From Chromera velia (Eukaryota > Sar > Chromeraceae), in assembly GCA_018398765.1 (NCBI GenBank), contig JAHBMJ010003408.1:1-11067 (forward strand): a stretch of DNA of 11,067 nucleotides, in the 5' to 3' direction. Shown here piece after piece: positions 1 to 8,724 of the stretch (position 1 is the first letter of the stretch; the number at the start of each line of letters is the position of its first letter). The notes beneath the pieces were generated by a model that worked only from the letters and a program-made list of their open reading frames with translations, searched no databases and had not been told where the DNA came from. The translations under genes and the position numbers were made by a program.

Positions 1-27
1 ACACACACACACACACACACACACACA
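1..27. repeat. (AC)n microsatellite at left edge
   Basis: This is an uninterrupted AC dinucleotide run. On the minus strand it reads (GT)n and lies inside the third alveolin intron. A very similar (GT)n block sits just before the acceptor of the last NOC2 intron (3300-3322), so the missing alveolin acceptor may lie a short way beyond the window edge. That placement is an inference. Confidence 0.9.
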
Positions 28-179
28 AAGACGCACACGTTTCTCCCTTCAACCCCCGAAGCTTTCTCCATTGAATTCCTGAAACCTCTTCTCATCTGAA
101 TTTTCGTTTTGGACACCCGGATTCCAGTCGCATGTATTCATGACTAAGGTACATGCACGCATTCATCCATCCATCTCCC

Positions 180-224
180 TGTATCAATATATTGATACAT
201 ACATACATACATACATACATACAT
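180..224. repeat. 20-bp perfect palindrome followed by (ATAC)n tetranucleotide repeat
   Basis: Positions 180-199 read TGTATCAATATATTGATACA, which equals its own reverse complement. It runs directly into about seven ATAC units. Both lie in the third alveolin intron. The palindrome could extrude as a hairpin or may just reflect microsatellite-driven rearrangement. Confidence 0.8.
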
Positions 225-244
225 AGAGGGAAGCAACCCTCCCC

Positions 245-270
245 GCCGACCGACCGACCGACCGACCGAC
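245..270 (-). repeat. Tandem GTCG repeat forming the alveolin intron 3 donor
   Basis: On the minus strand the intron opens with about six GTCG units directly after the exon ending ...GAGAAG. The repeat therefore includes the 5' splice site itself. Two NOC2 introns begin in the same way. Confidence 0.8.
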
Positions 271-1456
271 CTTCTCCATCCACTGGATCTGAGGAACCTC
301 CACGACCCTCTCCACAAACCTCATCTCTGGAACTTCCACTATTTCCTCCACGATTTCAACCTGCACCGACGCATTGTATCAATACACAGACGTCATGTCT
401 CTCCTTTTCTTCTATAAGCAGATATGAATTCTTGTGTGCGATTGTGAGTGCGTACGTGCGATGGGGATATTGACTGAATTGCAGAGTGGCAATTCATTCA
501 TTGGTAACAACGACTGCAAAGATATCACATCCTGACAGGAGCTCTACTGCTTAAGTGGAACGATGAACCTCCATCAGCGTGGGGAAGGGGGAAGTAGATG
601 CAGCAAGCAATGCATGCAGAGAGAGAAATGATCGAGTGCATGCCATGACTTCAATGTCAGAATGCAGAGTTGATCCAGCTAGCCTGTGCAGCATCCAGTA
701 CAAGGGAGTCGACGGGAATGCATGAAAGACCCCCTCGTGTCTAGCTCGAAGTGCACTGCAGATGGCCACCCAATCGTAATGGCATCAATGCAGTCACGCA
801 GCATGTTTAGTGGCATGGATGGATGCAGGGGTTGATGAAGAAGATCGAGTTGCCGGGTAATGCATGCATCGCATTAAAGGGAGAGCTCTGCTTGGTTGCT
901 CAGTGCTGCCCGGTGGCTTCAAAAATGAAATGCTCATGCAGCCACTTGGCATGCTTGTTGTGGACAAGAGCAGCATCAGGGCGACAAAAGCGCATGCAGC
1001 CTGACCTTCGGAACCTCCCGGACTCTCTCCTCAATGATTTGCTTGGGGACATACTTGACCTTTTCTCTGACGATCTTCTCTACCCTCTCGACGACCTTCT
1101 CCCTGTACTCAATGCGCTCCTGGGGAATCTCTCTGTCCTCGTAGACGACGTTGGGAACGCGAATAAGGCGCTCCTGCAGGCAACGAGAGGTAAGAAGAGG
1201 TCTGAAGCCAGAGGCGAATTCACGGTCAGTCATTTGATATGCTGCAGTGTTGCATCGCGTTGTATTCATGAACTGCTTCTTCGGCTCTAAAGGTGGTTGA
1301 CGACTTTGCAAGAGTATGCACGGAAGCCTCCTCATGGAAACAAGAAGAGTGGAAAGGAGAAGTGGACACAAAAGGACCGAGCAAACCTGCGACTTGCCAA
1401 TTGACCTCAATGCTCCCCGGAGCAGTCACGAATTTCATCGGTAGGGGCGACGGCAT
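271..1456 (-). CDS. Alveolin / inner membrane complex-type cortical protein, 5' part (partial, three exons)
   Basis: Alveolins build the filamentous network under the flattened cortical sacs of alveolates. Predicted exons are 1456-1394 (21 aa), 1173-1006 (56 aa) and 360-271 (30 aa), all joined in phase 0, giving 107 residues before the gene leaves the window on the left. The second and third exons carry the hallmark charged, valine- and proline-rich repeat of the family: VERVEKIVREKVKYVPK, EERVREVPK, EEIVEVPEM and VERVVEVPQIQ. Donors are GTCGCA, GTCAGG and GTCGGT; acceptors end GCAG. The start at 1456 is the first ATG in its frame after an upstream in-frame TAA and has A at -3. The first exon shows no alveolin repeat, so it is the weakest part and another upstream exon is possible. 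The later repeats and the C-terminus are not visible. The family call is strong; the specific paralogue cannot be named. Confidence 0.8.
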
Positions 1457-2348
1457 TTTCGGATGTGGTTGCAGCGACTGGGGTTCTTCGTCAGTGTGTG
1501 CTGCCTGGAAGCGACTTTCACTCACTCTTCTTTACACTCTTGAATGCCGTGGGGGAAGGCCTGACTGTTTACGGTTGCATAAGTGCCAGGAGCTTCCTAT
1601 ATAGCTTATACCCCGAATTAGCCGTGCATGCGTGCACCATGTATAGTCAGCTGAGTCTGTATCTCCATGCATGCATGTTTTTTGGCGATAAGAGAGTTTT
1701 TTTTGTTTTTTTAATTCACTGCACATGCATGCATGTGCATGCAATTAAATTGACGAAATAATCGGTTGGGGACGCTCATGCAAGAAGCTACGGAAGAAGT
1801 CGGCCTTAATATTCTCTTGAGTGTCTCTCCAGTCGTGTATCTGGCCGGTATCAATCAATCTATGCCTTAATTAGGTGTGTTGATCGAGCTTGTTAATTTG
1901 TTGTCACTTTAATTTTGTGTGAACCTGCAATGTGATCCCGCAAGGGTCAAAATATAGTTATCGCTAGCGCGTTAGCTTAAGGTAGCTGATTCGAGGAGTT
2001 TTTACATCTTAAGTATTAGTGCGGGACAGCGCCATATCTAGAACACCAATTAAATCACTATCAGTATCACTATCACAGTGCTCTAGGGCACCACTAATCA
2101 CTTGTCACTTATCACATATATACTAAAATAAATTCAAATATATTTTTGTATGAATAAAAACATAGATAGATTTACCTTCAAATCTATAACCAGACTGTCT
2201 AGCTAGAAGATTACATATAATTATTGTAACGCATTGATGCACTAAGCATAATAGGATAATTAAAAGACTGTATATTCTTATGCTCCATGATGCATGCAAT
2301 ACCGCTTTAAAATAATCACAAAATCTGTAGAACTAGCTGTAGAACGTT
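1457..2348. other. Intergenic region: alveolin upstream DNA and NOC2 downstream DNA
   Basis: I see no convincing gene here. The part near the alveolin start (about 1620-1745) holds several TGCATG-type words. From about 1840 to 2340 the DNA becomes clearly AT-rich, with short iterations such as TATCAC (2065-2076) and the near-palindrome GTGCTCTAGGGCAC (about 2078-2091). It must contain the NOC2 3' untranslated region and poly(A) site and the alveolin promoter, but no unambiguous polyadenylation signal or TATA box could be assigned. Confidence 0.6.
1664..1742. promoter_or_regulatory. TGCATGCA cluster with a 20-bp palindrome, candidate ApiAP2-type sites upstream of alveolin
   Basis: Repeated CATGCATGCATG occurs near 1666-1676, and 1720-1739 reads TGCACATGCATGCATGTGCA, a perfect palindrome with overlapping TGCATGCA words. 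A further TGCATGC follows immediately. The cluster lies about 210-290 bp upstream of the predicted alveolin ATG, where a promoter element would be expected. TGCATGC is a known binding word of ApiAP2 transcription factors in apicomplexans. Assigning that role here is an inference. Confidence 0.45.
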
Positions 2349-5300
2349 TCATTCCATGTCTTCGTCATCGTCTTCGTCCTCCTCTTCCTCTTCCTCTTCG
2401 TCCTCCTCTTCTTCTCCCTCATCCTCTTCACCCTCACTGTCGTCCTCGTCCTCGTCTTCGTCCTCTTCCCCTTCGCCTTCTTCGCTCATTGCTTCACTTT
2501 CCTCTTCATCCTCGTCCTCATCTTCCTCTTCCTCTTCTTCCTTCACCGGCTGGCGTCTTCCATTTGCAGAAATTCCCTCCTCTTCCTCTTCCTCTTCCTC
2601 GTCGTCTTCTCCATCCTCTTCTTCCCCATCTTCCTCTTCCTCTTCATGTGCATCTGCATCGAAGGAAAAAGGCACAAGGACATCCTCTCCCTCGCTGTCT
2701 TCCTCCCCCTCATCCTCGTCTTCGTCCTCTTCTCCCCCCTCTTCCGCTTCCCCCCCCATCTCAACATCGTCCTCCTCTTCCTCCTCACTCTTCAGACCTT
2801 TGCCAGAGGCTGCAGCCTCCTCCTCTCGCCTCTCTTTCTGTCTGCGTCTCTTCAACTGTGCTGGTGTGAGGCCCTTCTCCGCCTCCTCCTTCGCCTCCAA
2901 TTCCCTCTGCAGTCTCCTGCCCTCCTCGAGGGCCTCCAGGAGTTTCCTCTCCCCCTCTCTTCTCTCCTCCCACCTCTTCTCTCTCTCTACTGCAAGAGGA
3001 ACCTGTGTAGCAGGAAGAACCAACAAGACGCCTATTGTCTCCCCTCTCACGGACATACCCGACCGCAGCTTTCGAACAACGTCCCCCGATTCAGAAATCA
3101 AGCGGAGAACCGACCGGAGGGACGTGCGCACAGCGTCCGACCTGGCTGCTTTGGAGGCCTTTCGGAGGGGGGCAACTAAGGGCGCCGAGACCTCAGGGAA
3201 GGAGGGGTGTCTGGCAAGGAGGCCGAGGTGGTCGATGATCAGAAAGATCAAACGCTCCAGCAGTTTCTCAGCAACAGCAATCTGAGAGACAGCGGTGTTC
3301 ACACACACACACACACACACACGCACACAAGCACAAATGGAATGAGTGCATGGAAGAAACGTGACTGACTGAACGAAGGGAAGAACCACTTAGCGTAGAG
3401 GAGAGGAAAGGGGTAGGCGCATCTGAGTGAGTAAGGAATCCACTCTGCAGTCAAATGGTGTCTCGTCCCCTTCAACGTGATTGGCGACGATGAAGTTTTG
3501 GGGCCGTGTTCTGCCTGTGTTGAAAGGAAAACCTGGGTGACTCAATCAAAAAACAAGAAAGACGAGGTGAGATCATTTCCGTCTGTCCATCTGTCAGTCT
3601 AGTGCTCGTCCGTCTCTATCTGTTCGGCCCCGTCTCTTTCTGTTTCGTTGCACAGAATAACTTCTTCCTGCCATTTGCTCCCTTCTTTACTTGCTTCCTT
3701 CTGTCTTGCACCCTTTAATTGTCCTCTTCCCCGCTCACGCTCATTCCATTCCCTTCCGCCCTGCATGACCGACCGACCGACCGACCTGTTTCAAATGTTC
3801 CTGCCTGAGTCGAAGGGTGACTACCAACTCCGGAGGTTTGGGGGGGGCCTTGGTTTTCTTCTTGTTGCCCTGCTGTCTCCTGGCCTCTGAGGTCGCGCTG
3901 TGCACGTTGGTGTCGAGCATGTTCTCCAGAGACTCGAGGAGCGTCAGCAGCAGAGAGGAGATGGGGATGTAAATCTGTAAAAGACAAACAGACAGAAAGA
4001 GAAAGAGAAAGAGAAAGAGAGGGAGAAAGAGAGGGAGAAAGAAAGGACGCAAAGACAAAGAAACCGCATGCATGCTTCCCAAATCTCAAAAGAAGCGACG
4101 ACATGTACGGAATGAAGAAGAACGGGGTGACAAACAGCGGGCAGAGAAAACCGAGAAATGAAGTGAGACGAATAGACGGAGACAACAACAGAGAAGTCGA
4201 GCAAAGCAAAAGCAAGCACTGCTTGGGCAAGTAGCGAAAGCAACGGGCGGACCAGCAAGCTGACATGCATGAACGCGTCGGCAGGCAGCCTTCCCCTCTT
4301 CCAAAGATGTGCTTGCACAACACAAAGAAATGAAAGAAGAAATGAGAGAATGAAAGAAGAATAGAAACCCCATAAGCCCTGACTGCCTGAGTGCCTGCCT
4401 GACTGACCCCCGAGGCCTCGGAGACTTTGTTGAGAACTTCGAGGAGGTGGAAAACGAAGGGGGAGAACGCCGTCTGCCCCAGCCTCAATTTGATCGCAGC
4501 CCCCAGCACAGTGTACAGAGGGAACACCAGGGAACGCAGGCCCTCCCTGTTGGGCAGCGGACTCCCTGCACAAACAAACAAACAGATAAAGGGAGGGCAG
4601 GTCTCCGTGTTTTTGTTGTGAATAGCTTTGCTTCTACTGCTTGTGCTACTCTTGCGCTCGAGCTTTCCCTGAAGGACAAGACCCGAAGTGCGTCCCTCAT
4701 GGGCAGGCTTCTCTGTGAGAGTGCAGATGACATGCAGAGAGAGAGAGAGAGAGAGAGACCGGAAGAAGAGGACAGAGCCTTACCAGACGGACGGCTTTTT
4801 TGTTGTGAAAGAGAAGGGCAAAGAAAATGTTTTTCACTTCCAGTTCTCTCTTAACACACTTCTTCTTGTGATGCCTTGTCTTGCTTTGTTGTGAACATTC
4901 ATCGCCTATGTAAAAAACAGTGCACTTGTTCGTGTATGATTCTACTTTTCCATTTACAAAACATTTATCAGAACAGGATTTGCGATGAATTGTTTAACCT
5001 TGCTGCCAGCTCCCTTTTTCTCTATAGTCTTTTGTTATGGGATTACAAAGTTTTTAAATTTATCCGTTTTTTCTTCTTTCCCCTTCTCCGACAATCAAGC
5101 ATCACAGACACATGTCATCGCGCAACATTCTTATCCAGCGTCTCTCTTCCTCTCCTGATGAAACAAACCCCGCAGCAGGCAGAAGATCACTGTTGCCACC
5201 CTTGGCCTGTCTCTCTTACCTCCTCCTGATGATGCTTGGACAGTCTGCTGCTGTTTGGGGGAGCACGTGACGACCCGTGCGAGGAGGCGGGCCGAGGCGA

Positions 5301-6537
5301 TGAACGGCCAGGAGAAGATCGCCACGTTGACGTCCTCTGCAACACGAACCTGCGTGCGTCATTCATGGAATGGAAGGGCAAATCAGGTCGAAACAAGTGG
5401 CGTGCTGAGAAACCATGCAGGAAGATCGAGGCTTCGACAAGCCACCCTCCAGGAAGCGCTTTTCTTTTTTTTCCATCCCTCGTTTTTTTCTCCCTCCCTT
5501 CTTTTTCTTCTCCAAAGAGCCTGTCGGCTGCGATCCTCTAGATGGATTTCTGTTTGTTTGCATTTCCTGAGAGAGTCAACAAAGTCCTCGGAGACCTACT
5601 CTCCAGCTTTGCCTCTCTCTCCCTCTCACACACACCCATAGTCGCAGAGCCTCCGTGACGCAGAAAGAAGAGACGTGCTGGTTGACTCAACTCACCTTCT
5701 TCTTCATTGCCTTCTCTTGGCCCCCCTCTCCGCCGCTCTTCTTCCTTCTCGAGGCCGCACCCTCACCTGAGGACACAGACAGCACAACAAACAAAGGAGG
5801 GCAGAGAGAGACGTTGAAGAATCGGGAAGAACGACAGAAAAAAAAAAAGAAGGGAAGGGGAGACCTTACAAAAGCAGTGGCCAAGCTTCGATGGGTTTTT
5901 GGCGGTAGCCAAGGTTGAATGGTTACAATTTAGTGAGACACACAAGTCTGCGCACATCGGTCCGCTTTCCTTCCACTTTCGCCTTTATCCCTTTCCCGGA
6001 CACGCAAACACCTTCTCCGCCCCAGCATTTCATTTATTAATAACTGTCGATCTCTCTGCATGACCGACCGATCCTTGAAGTTGCACCTTTTTTTTTCATA
6101 CAGAATTCTGTTTCACAGAAATTCTGTATTCATTTCACTGTCTCTCTGCATGACCGACCGACCCTTGAAGTTGCACGCTCTCCGCACGACCGACGCCATC
6201 TGTCTGATGGCCCCGAAAGAGAACCTCAACGCCAGGCCCTCATCAACGCTCAGCATTTCCACCAGACAGTTCTCCAGAAATCGCAGGAACACATGAGACC
6301 GGAAGGAGCCCATCCGGCCAGAAGCCGTCAGGTACGCCTTGTACATCATGTGCAGAAGTTTCTGGACCTGCATCAATCCATCCACCCATCCATCGACCCA
6401 AAGATGCAAAAAAACACACTGACATGCAAACCCATACTTCAAGAAACGGAACAGCAAGGCGTAGGGCGACGGCGAAGGAGACAGAAGGTTGGACAGACTA
6501 ATTGCCATCGGGTCTCTGGGGCGGCCCGTTTGTCTCT

Positions 6538-6587
<50 letters not shown>

Positions 6588-7892
6588 GTCTCTCTCTCTC
6601 TGAGTCGGTAATTAAGACTGTGGTGTGAATGCAGACGACGGACAGAGTGTTTTGTAGTTCTCTGCACTAAGAGCAAACCCACTAGTACGGAAAAAACCGC
6701 AAACGCTTCTTTCAACTTTGCCTTACTTTTCCTTCCTTCCTTCCTTCCTTCCTCCCTCCCTTTCTTCTGTCTGAAGACAGGAAATCAAGGAAAGAATTTG
6801 TGAGGCAAGGAAGTGCAAAAGAAAGAAACACAGGCAGACAGACAGAGAGACAGCGCGAGTCGAGACGCTGACCTGTTGAGCAGCGATCAGGTTGTCGCTT
6901 CTCTGGTCGTTTTTCTTCCGAGCCCCCGCGCCATCCAGGCAATACTCTGGGAGGGCGGAGAGTGCCGCAAGACTACGGAGAGCGAGAAATGCCGCAAATC
7001 GCGTGGCCTCAAACCCTGAGAGGGCCCACGATCTGCAGAGACGCGCTACAAGTCTCTCACAAGGGAGGTCACCGAGCGAGAGAACGAATTTGAGGTGTTG
7101 GGGATCTGAGAAGGCAGAAACGAGCTTCTCCGATAGCTCAGCATTAGCCTCGACTTGTGCTATCAGGTGGGTGGTTTCGGAAGTAAACACTTTGACAAAA
7201 AAACGGAGACGGTTCCATGCGGAAAAGGAACTTGGGAGATCCCCAAAGGGCATTCCTTTGTCTCCTTTTTTCTTTCCCTTCTTCTCCTTTCCGTCTCCCC
7301 CCCCCTTTGTGTTTGTTTTGCCTGCGCTCTGTGTATGGTGATCGATGAGCGGAAAGAAATGGGTGACCGTCAGGTCAACAACCCTCTCGAAAGCTGCGTC
7401 GTCATCAACAACGTAGGTGGTCTCCTTTTTCGAAACCGAATGTTTCTGCTGACCCCCGTCCCTCTTTGCCCGTTCCTTCTTCTTTCTCGTCTTTTGGTCC
7501 GAACGTTTCAATTCTATCATGTCATTGTCAGGGGCTGCCTCTTGGGCTCTGCAGGCTGAACGGTATGCGTCTACCAGAAGCTTCAATCCATACATCGTCT
7601 TCTTCTCAATTGCACTCGCTCTGATCTGTTCGATTCTTTCGAGGGTCAGTCTCCTCTTTCCAGCCTCGTCTCTGTCATCCTCCTTTTCCTCTGCCTCTGC
7701 CTTTCCCTTCTTCCCCTTCTTTTTTCTGTCCACTGCCGGGGCTTCTGCTTCCTCGTCGTCGCTGCCTTCTGGCTGCTGCTGTGAGAATTCGAGTAGCTCT
7801 CTGTCGTTTTCCAAAAGAAACCTGTAGAAGTCAGGATCCTGCTCCTTCAGGGCCTCCAGCTCCTTCCTGTGAGACTCAAAATCACCCTCCAT
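2349..7892 (-). CDS. NOC2: Nucleolar complex protein 2 homologue (Noc2), seven exons, complete
   Basis: Noc2 binds Noc1 and then Noc3 and drives maturation and nuclear export of pre-60S ribosomal particles. Exons are 7892-6873, 6367-6163, 5766-5696, 5349-5220, 4565-4408, 3974-3786 and 3281-2349. Phases match at all six joins and give 901 aa plus TGA. Residues 7-36 match the family N-terminal signature (HRKELEALKEQDPDFYRFL then ENDRELLEF). The helical Noc2 domain runs from about 225 to 690: RLRFFVKVF at 228-236, a YKAYL segment in exon 2, AIFSWPFIASARLLARVV in exon 4 (the VYNWQ...RVL block of other Noc2 proteins), LVFPLYTVLGAAIKL in exon 5, IYIPISSLLL in exon 6 and FPEVSAPL in exon 7. Lysine-rich stretches occur near 56-66, 130-143 and 195-213. 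About 145 C-terminal residues are mostly Glu/Asp. An in-frame TAA three codons before the ATG fixes the start; the basic leader of the human protein is absent. Total length is a little above the usual 700-800 aa because of the acidic tail. Confidence 0.93.
2352..2786. repeat. Impure TCC/TCT (GAG/GAA) trinucleotide tract coding the Noc2 acidic tail
   Basis: This low-complexity tract is read as GAG/GAA/GAC codons on the minus strand and gives the Glu/Asp-rich C-terminus of Noc2 (about residues 757-901). The repeat is broken by short ordinary segments such as VLVPFSFDADAH and GISANGRRQPV. The opposite strand is also open, giving a poly-serine frame, which is a by-product of codon complementarity and not a gene. 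Confidence 0.85.
3300..3329. repeat. (AC)n microsatellite near the 3' end of NOC2 intron 6
   Basis: This AC run reads (GT)n on the transcribed minus strand, about 20 bases upstream of the acceptor CTGTCTCTCAG that precedes exon 7. It replaces a typical pyrimidine tract over much of the region just upstream of the acceptor. Confidence 0.85.
3761..3786 (-). repeat. Tandem GTCG repeat at the NOC2 intron 6 donor
   Basis: On the minus strand exon 6 ends ...TTGAAACAG and the intron begins with four GTCG units, then GTC and ATGCAG. The final 17 bases, GTCGGTCGGTCATGCAG, are identical to the start of NOC2 intron 2. Several in-register GT dinucleotides at 4-base spacing are possible donors, but only the first keeps the reading frame with exon 7. 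Confidence 0.8.
3994..4047. repeat. Purine-rich GAAAGA/GAGAAA tract in NOC2 intron 5
   Basis: The plus strand shows iterated GAAAGA-type units. On the transcribed minus strand this is a long pyrimidine tract about 20 bases before the acceptor TTTTACAG of exon 6, so it plausibly serves as an extended polypyrimidine tract. Confidence 0.75.
4736..4758. repeat. (AG)n microsatellite in NOC2 intron 4
   Basis: This is a 23-base uninterrupted AG run within the longest NOC2 intron (4566-5219, 654 bases). No further feature is recognisable in that intron. Confidence 0.9.
6051..6176 (-). repeat. Duplicated exon-intron junction (36-bp direct repeat) at NOC2 exon 2 donor
   Basis: Plus-strand positions 6051-6086 and 6141-6176 are identical over 36 bases except for one base. 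The right-hand copy spans the last 14 bases of exon 2 and the first bases of intron 2 (GTCGGTCGGTCATGCAG). The left-hand copy lies 90 bp downstream inside the intron, where the single difference (6072) changes the donor G to A, so the equivalent GT is lost. Between the copies is a short inverted pair, CAGAATTCTG and CAGAAATTCTG (6101-6126). Confidence 0.85.
6533..6601. repeat. (TC)n microsatellite in NOC2 intron 1
   Basis: This is an almost pure TC run of about 69 bases with a few G interruptions. On the minus strand it is a GA-rich block in the middle of intron 1 (6368-6872). Confidence 0.9.
6730..6760. repeat. (CTTC)n tetranucleotide repeat in NOC2 intron 1
   Basis: Iterated CCTT units run into CCTC units. 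The repeat lies in the same intron as the TC run. Confidence 0.85.
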
Positions 7893-8724
7893 TGGAATTT
7901 ATTTGAGAGGGGGCACGGAAAGGTGTAAACGGGTCTCTGCAGACGGTGCGACTCCTTCAAAACTTAAATTTCCCTCGCCCCGACAGTCGGAGAGAGGCAG
8001 AAAAAATGACAGATTGTTGGAGGGCCAGCGGAAAACTTTACCTCAAAAAGGGAATATGAGAGCTAATCGAGGCCGAACATCCAGTGCAGAATTACCGCCC
8101 AGAAAGAGGAGAGCAAAGAAGAGAAAGGAGAGTCAAAGGAAGGAGACGGCTCCACTCCGACCTCAGGATATCTCGGCGTCTCAGAGCTTTGAACCCAGCC
8201 ACTTCGGTACCGAAAGCCCCGCAACTGGTCTAGCGTGCAGGGTGATGAAAATCCCTACTGCTTCCCCTCAAGTCTGATAGTATATACGTTCACACAGAAT
8301 TGCAGGTTGATATCAAGCTTTCTCAGCAGAAAAGCAGTGACGCGCCCGTTTTCAGTTTTCGATCCGGCGGTTCTTCATGCACTCAATCGGCGGGGCATGC
8401 ATGCATGGCGGCCGCGCGCCCCGCGCGGCGGGGGGTGCATGGCAGCTAGCTGCATGAGATCCATGCACCCTCAGACGCGTGCTTTGCCCTGAAGTTTGCA
8501 GCTAGCTCACACATCGATCAGCTGTCGGGACACATATTTATTACATCGCATGCTGAGTGTTCGCACCACTGACCCACCAATTTGCTTTTGCTAGCTAAAA
8601 CTACGGAACCGGTTGGAACGCACTCTGGGTGGGACCCACGACAGAAGCCGCACAGTTGGTCTTCAGTTGCCGTCTCCTCCTACCTGGTCCCGTCTCCTTT
8701 GCTGTGTGCCATCTGTGGAGCTCA
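7893..8724. promoter_or_regulatory. Divergent intergenic region between NOC2 and the HisA isomerase gene
   Basis: Both flanking start codons point outward, so this 832-bp stretch must hold both promoters and both 5' untranslated regions. The first 400 bases are purine-rich with no convincing ORF on either strand. From about 8276 there is a TATATA-like stretch (8279-8285), then the GC-rich palindrome cluster at 8393-8470 and further CTAGCT words at about 8500 and 8590. No ATG occurs on the plus strand in the roughly 125 bases before the HisA start. Confidence 0.6.
8393..8470. promoter_or_regulatory. GC-rich hairpin flanked by TGCATG palindromes
   Basis: A GCATGCATGCATG run (about 8395-8406) leads into an 8-bp perfect stem, GCCGCGCG / CGCGCGGC, with a CCC loop (8411-8429). 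This is followed by a 10-bp inverted repeat, GGGTGCATGG (8433-8442) and CCATGCACCC (8461-8470), whose interior starts with the palindrome GCAGCTAGCTGC (8442-8453). The block is about 255-330 bp upstream of the HisA ATG and about 500-580 bp upstream of the NOC2 ATG. Its structure is seen directly; a role as a shared promoter element is an inference. Confidence 0.5.

Noticed and set aside
100-182. Alveolin exon after the acceptor-like GATACAG at about 182
   Set aside because: The frame continues to a stop but has no alveolin repeat, and the next acceptor candidates give an immediate stop. More likely it is still intron.
823-1290. Plus-strand 155-codon frame over the alveolin exon
   Set aside because: It lies opposite the clearly alveolin-like minus-strand exon (1173-1006) and has no recognisable domain.
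2113-2130. U6 snRNA-like string CACATATATACTAAAAT
   Set aside because: The essential ACAGAGA box and the rest of U6 do not follow, so the match is chance in AT-rich DNA.
2356-3285. Long plus-strand poly-serine open frame (309 codons)
   Set aside because: It is the exact complement of the GAG/GAA codons of the Noc2 acidic tail. The minus-strand frame joins conserved Noc2 exons, so this frame is a shadow.
3944-4573. Minus-strand 209- and 288-codon frames with long hydrophobic stretches, suggesting membrane proteins
   Set aside because: They run through intron 5 of NOC2, and the hydrophobic parts come from translated CT-rich intron sequence.
5655-5918. Plus-strand 87-codon frame over NOC2 exon 3
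   Set aside because: It lies opposite the short lysine-rich exon 3 (5766-5696), whose phases fit exons 2 and 4; the plus frame has no domain.
7903-8277. Basic, lysine/arginine-rich plus-strand frame upstream of NOC2
   Set aside because: It lacks an ATG at its start, is composition-driven by purine-rich DNA, and shows no family signature.
8629-8724. 32-residue hydrophobic N-terminal extension of HisA as a plastid leader
   Set aside because: The frame is open but begins with GTG, not ATG, at 8629; the first in-frame ATG is at 8725, directly before the conserved domain.
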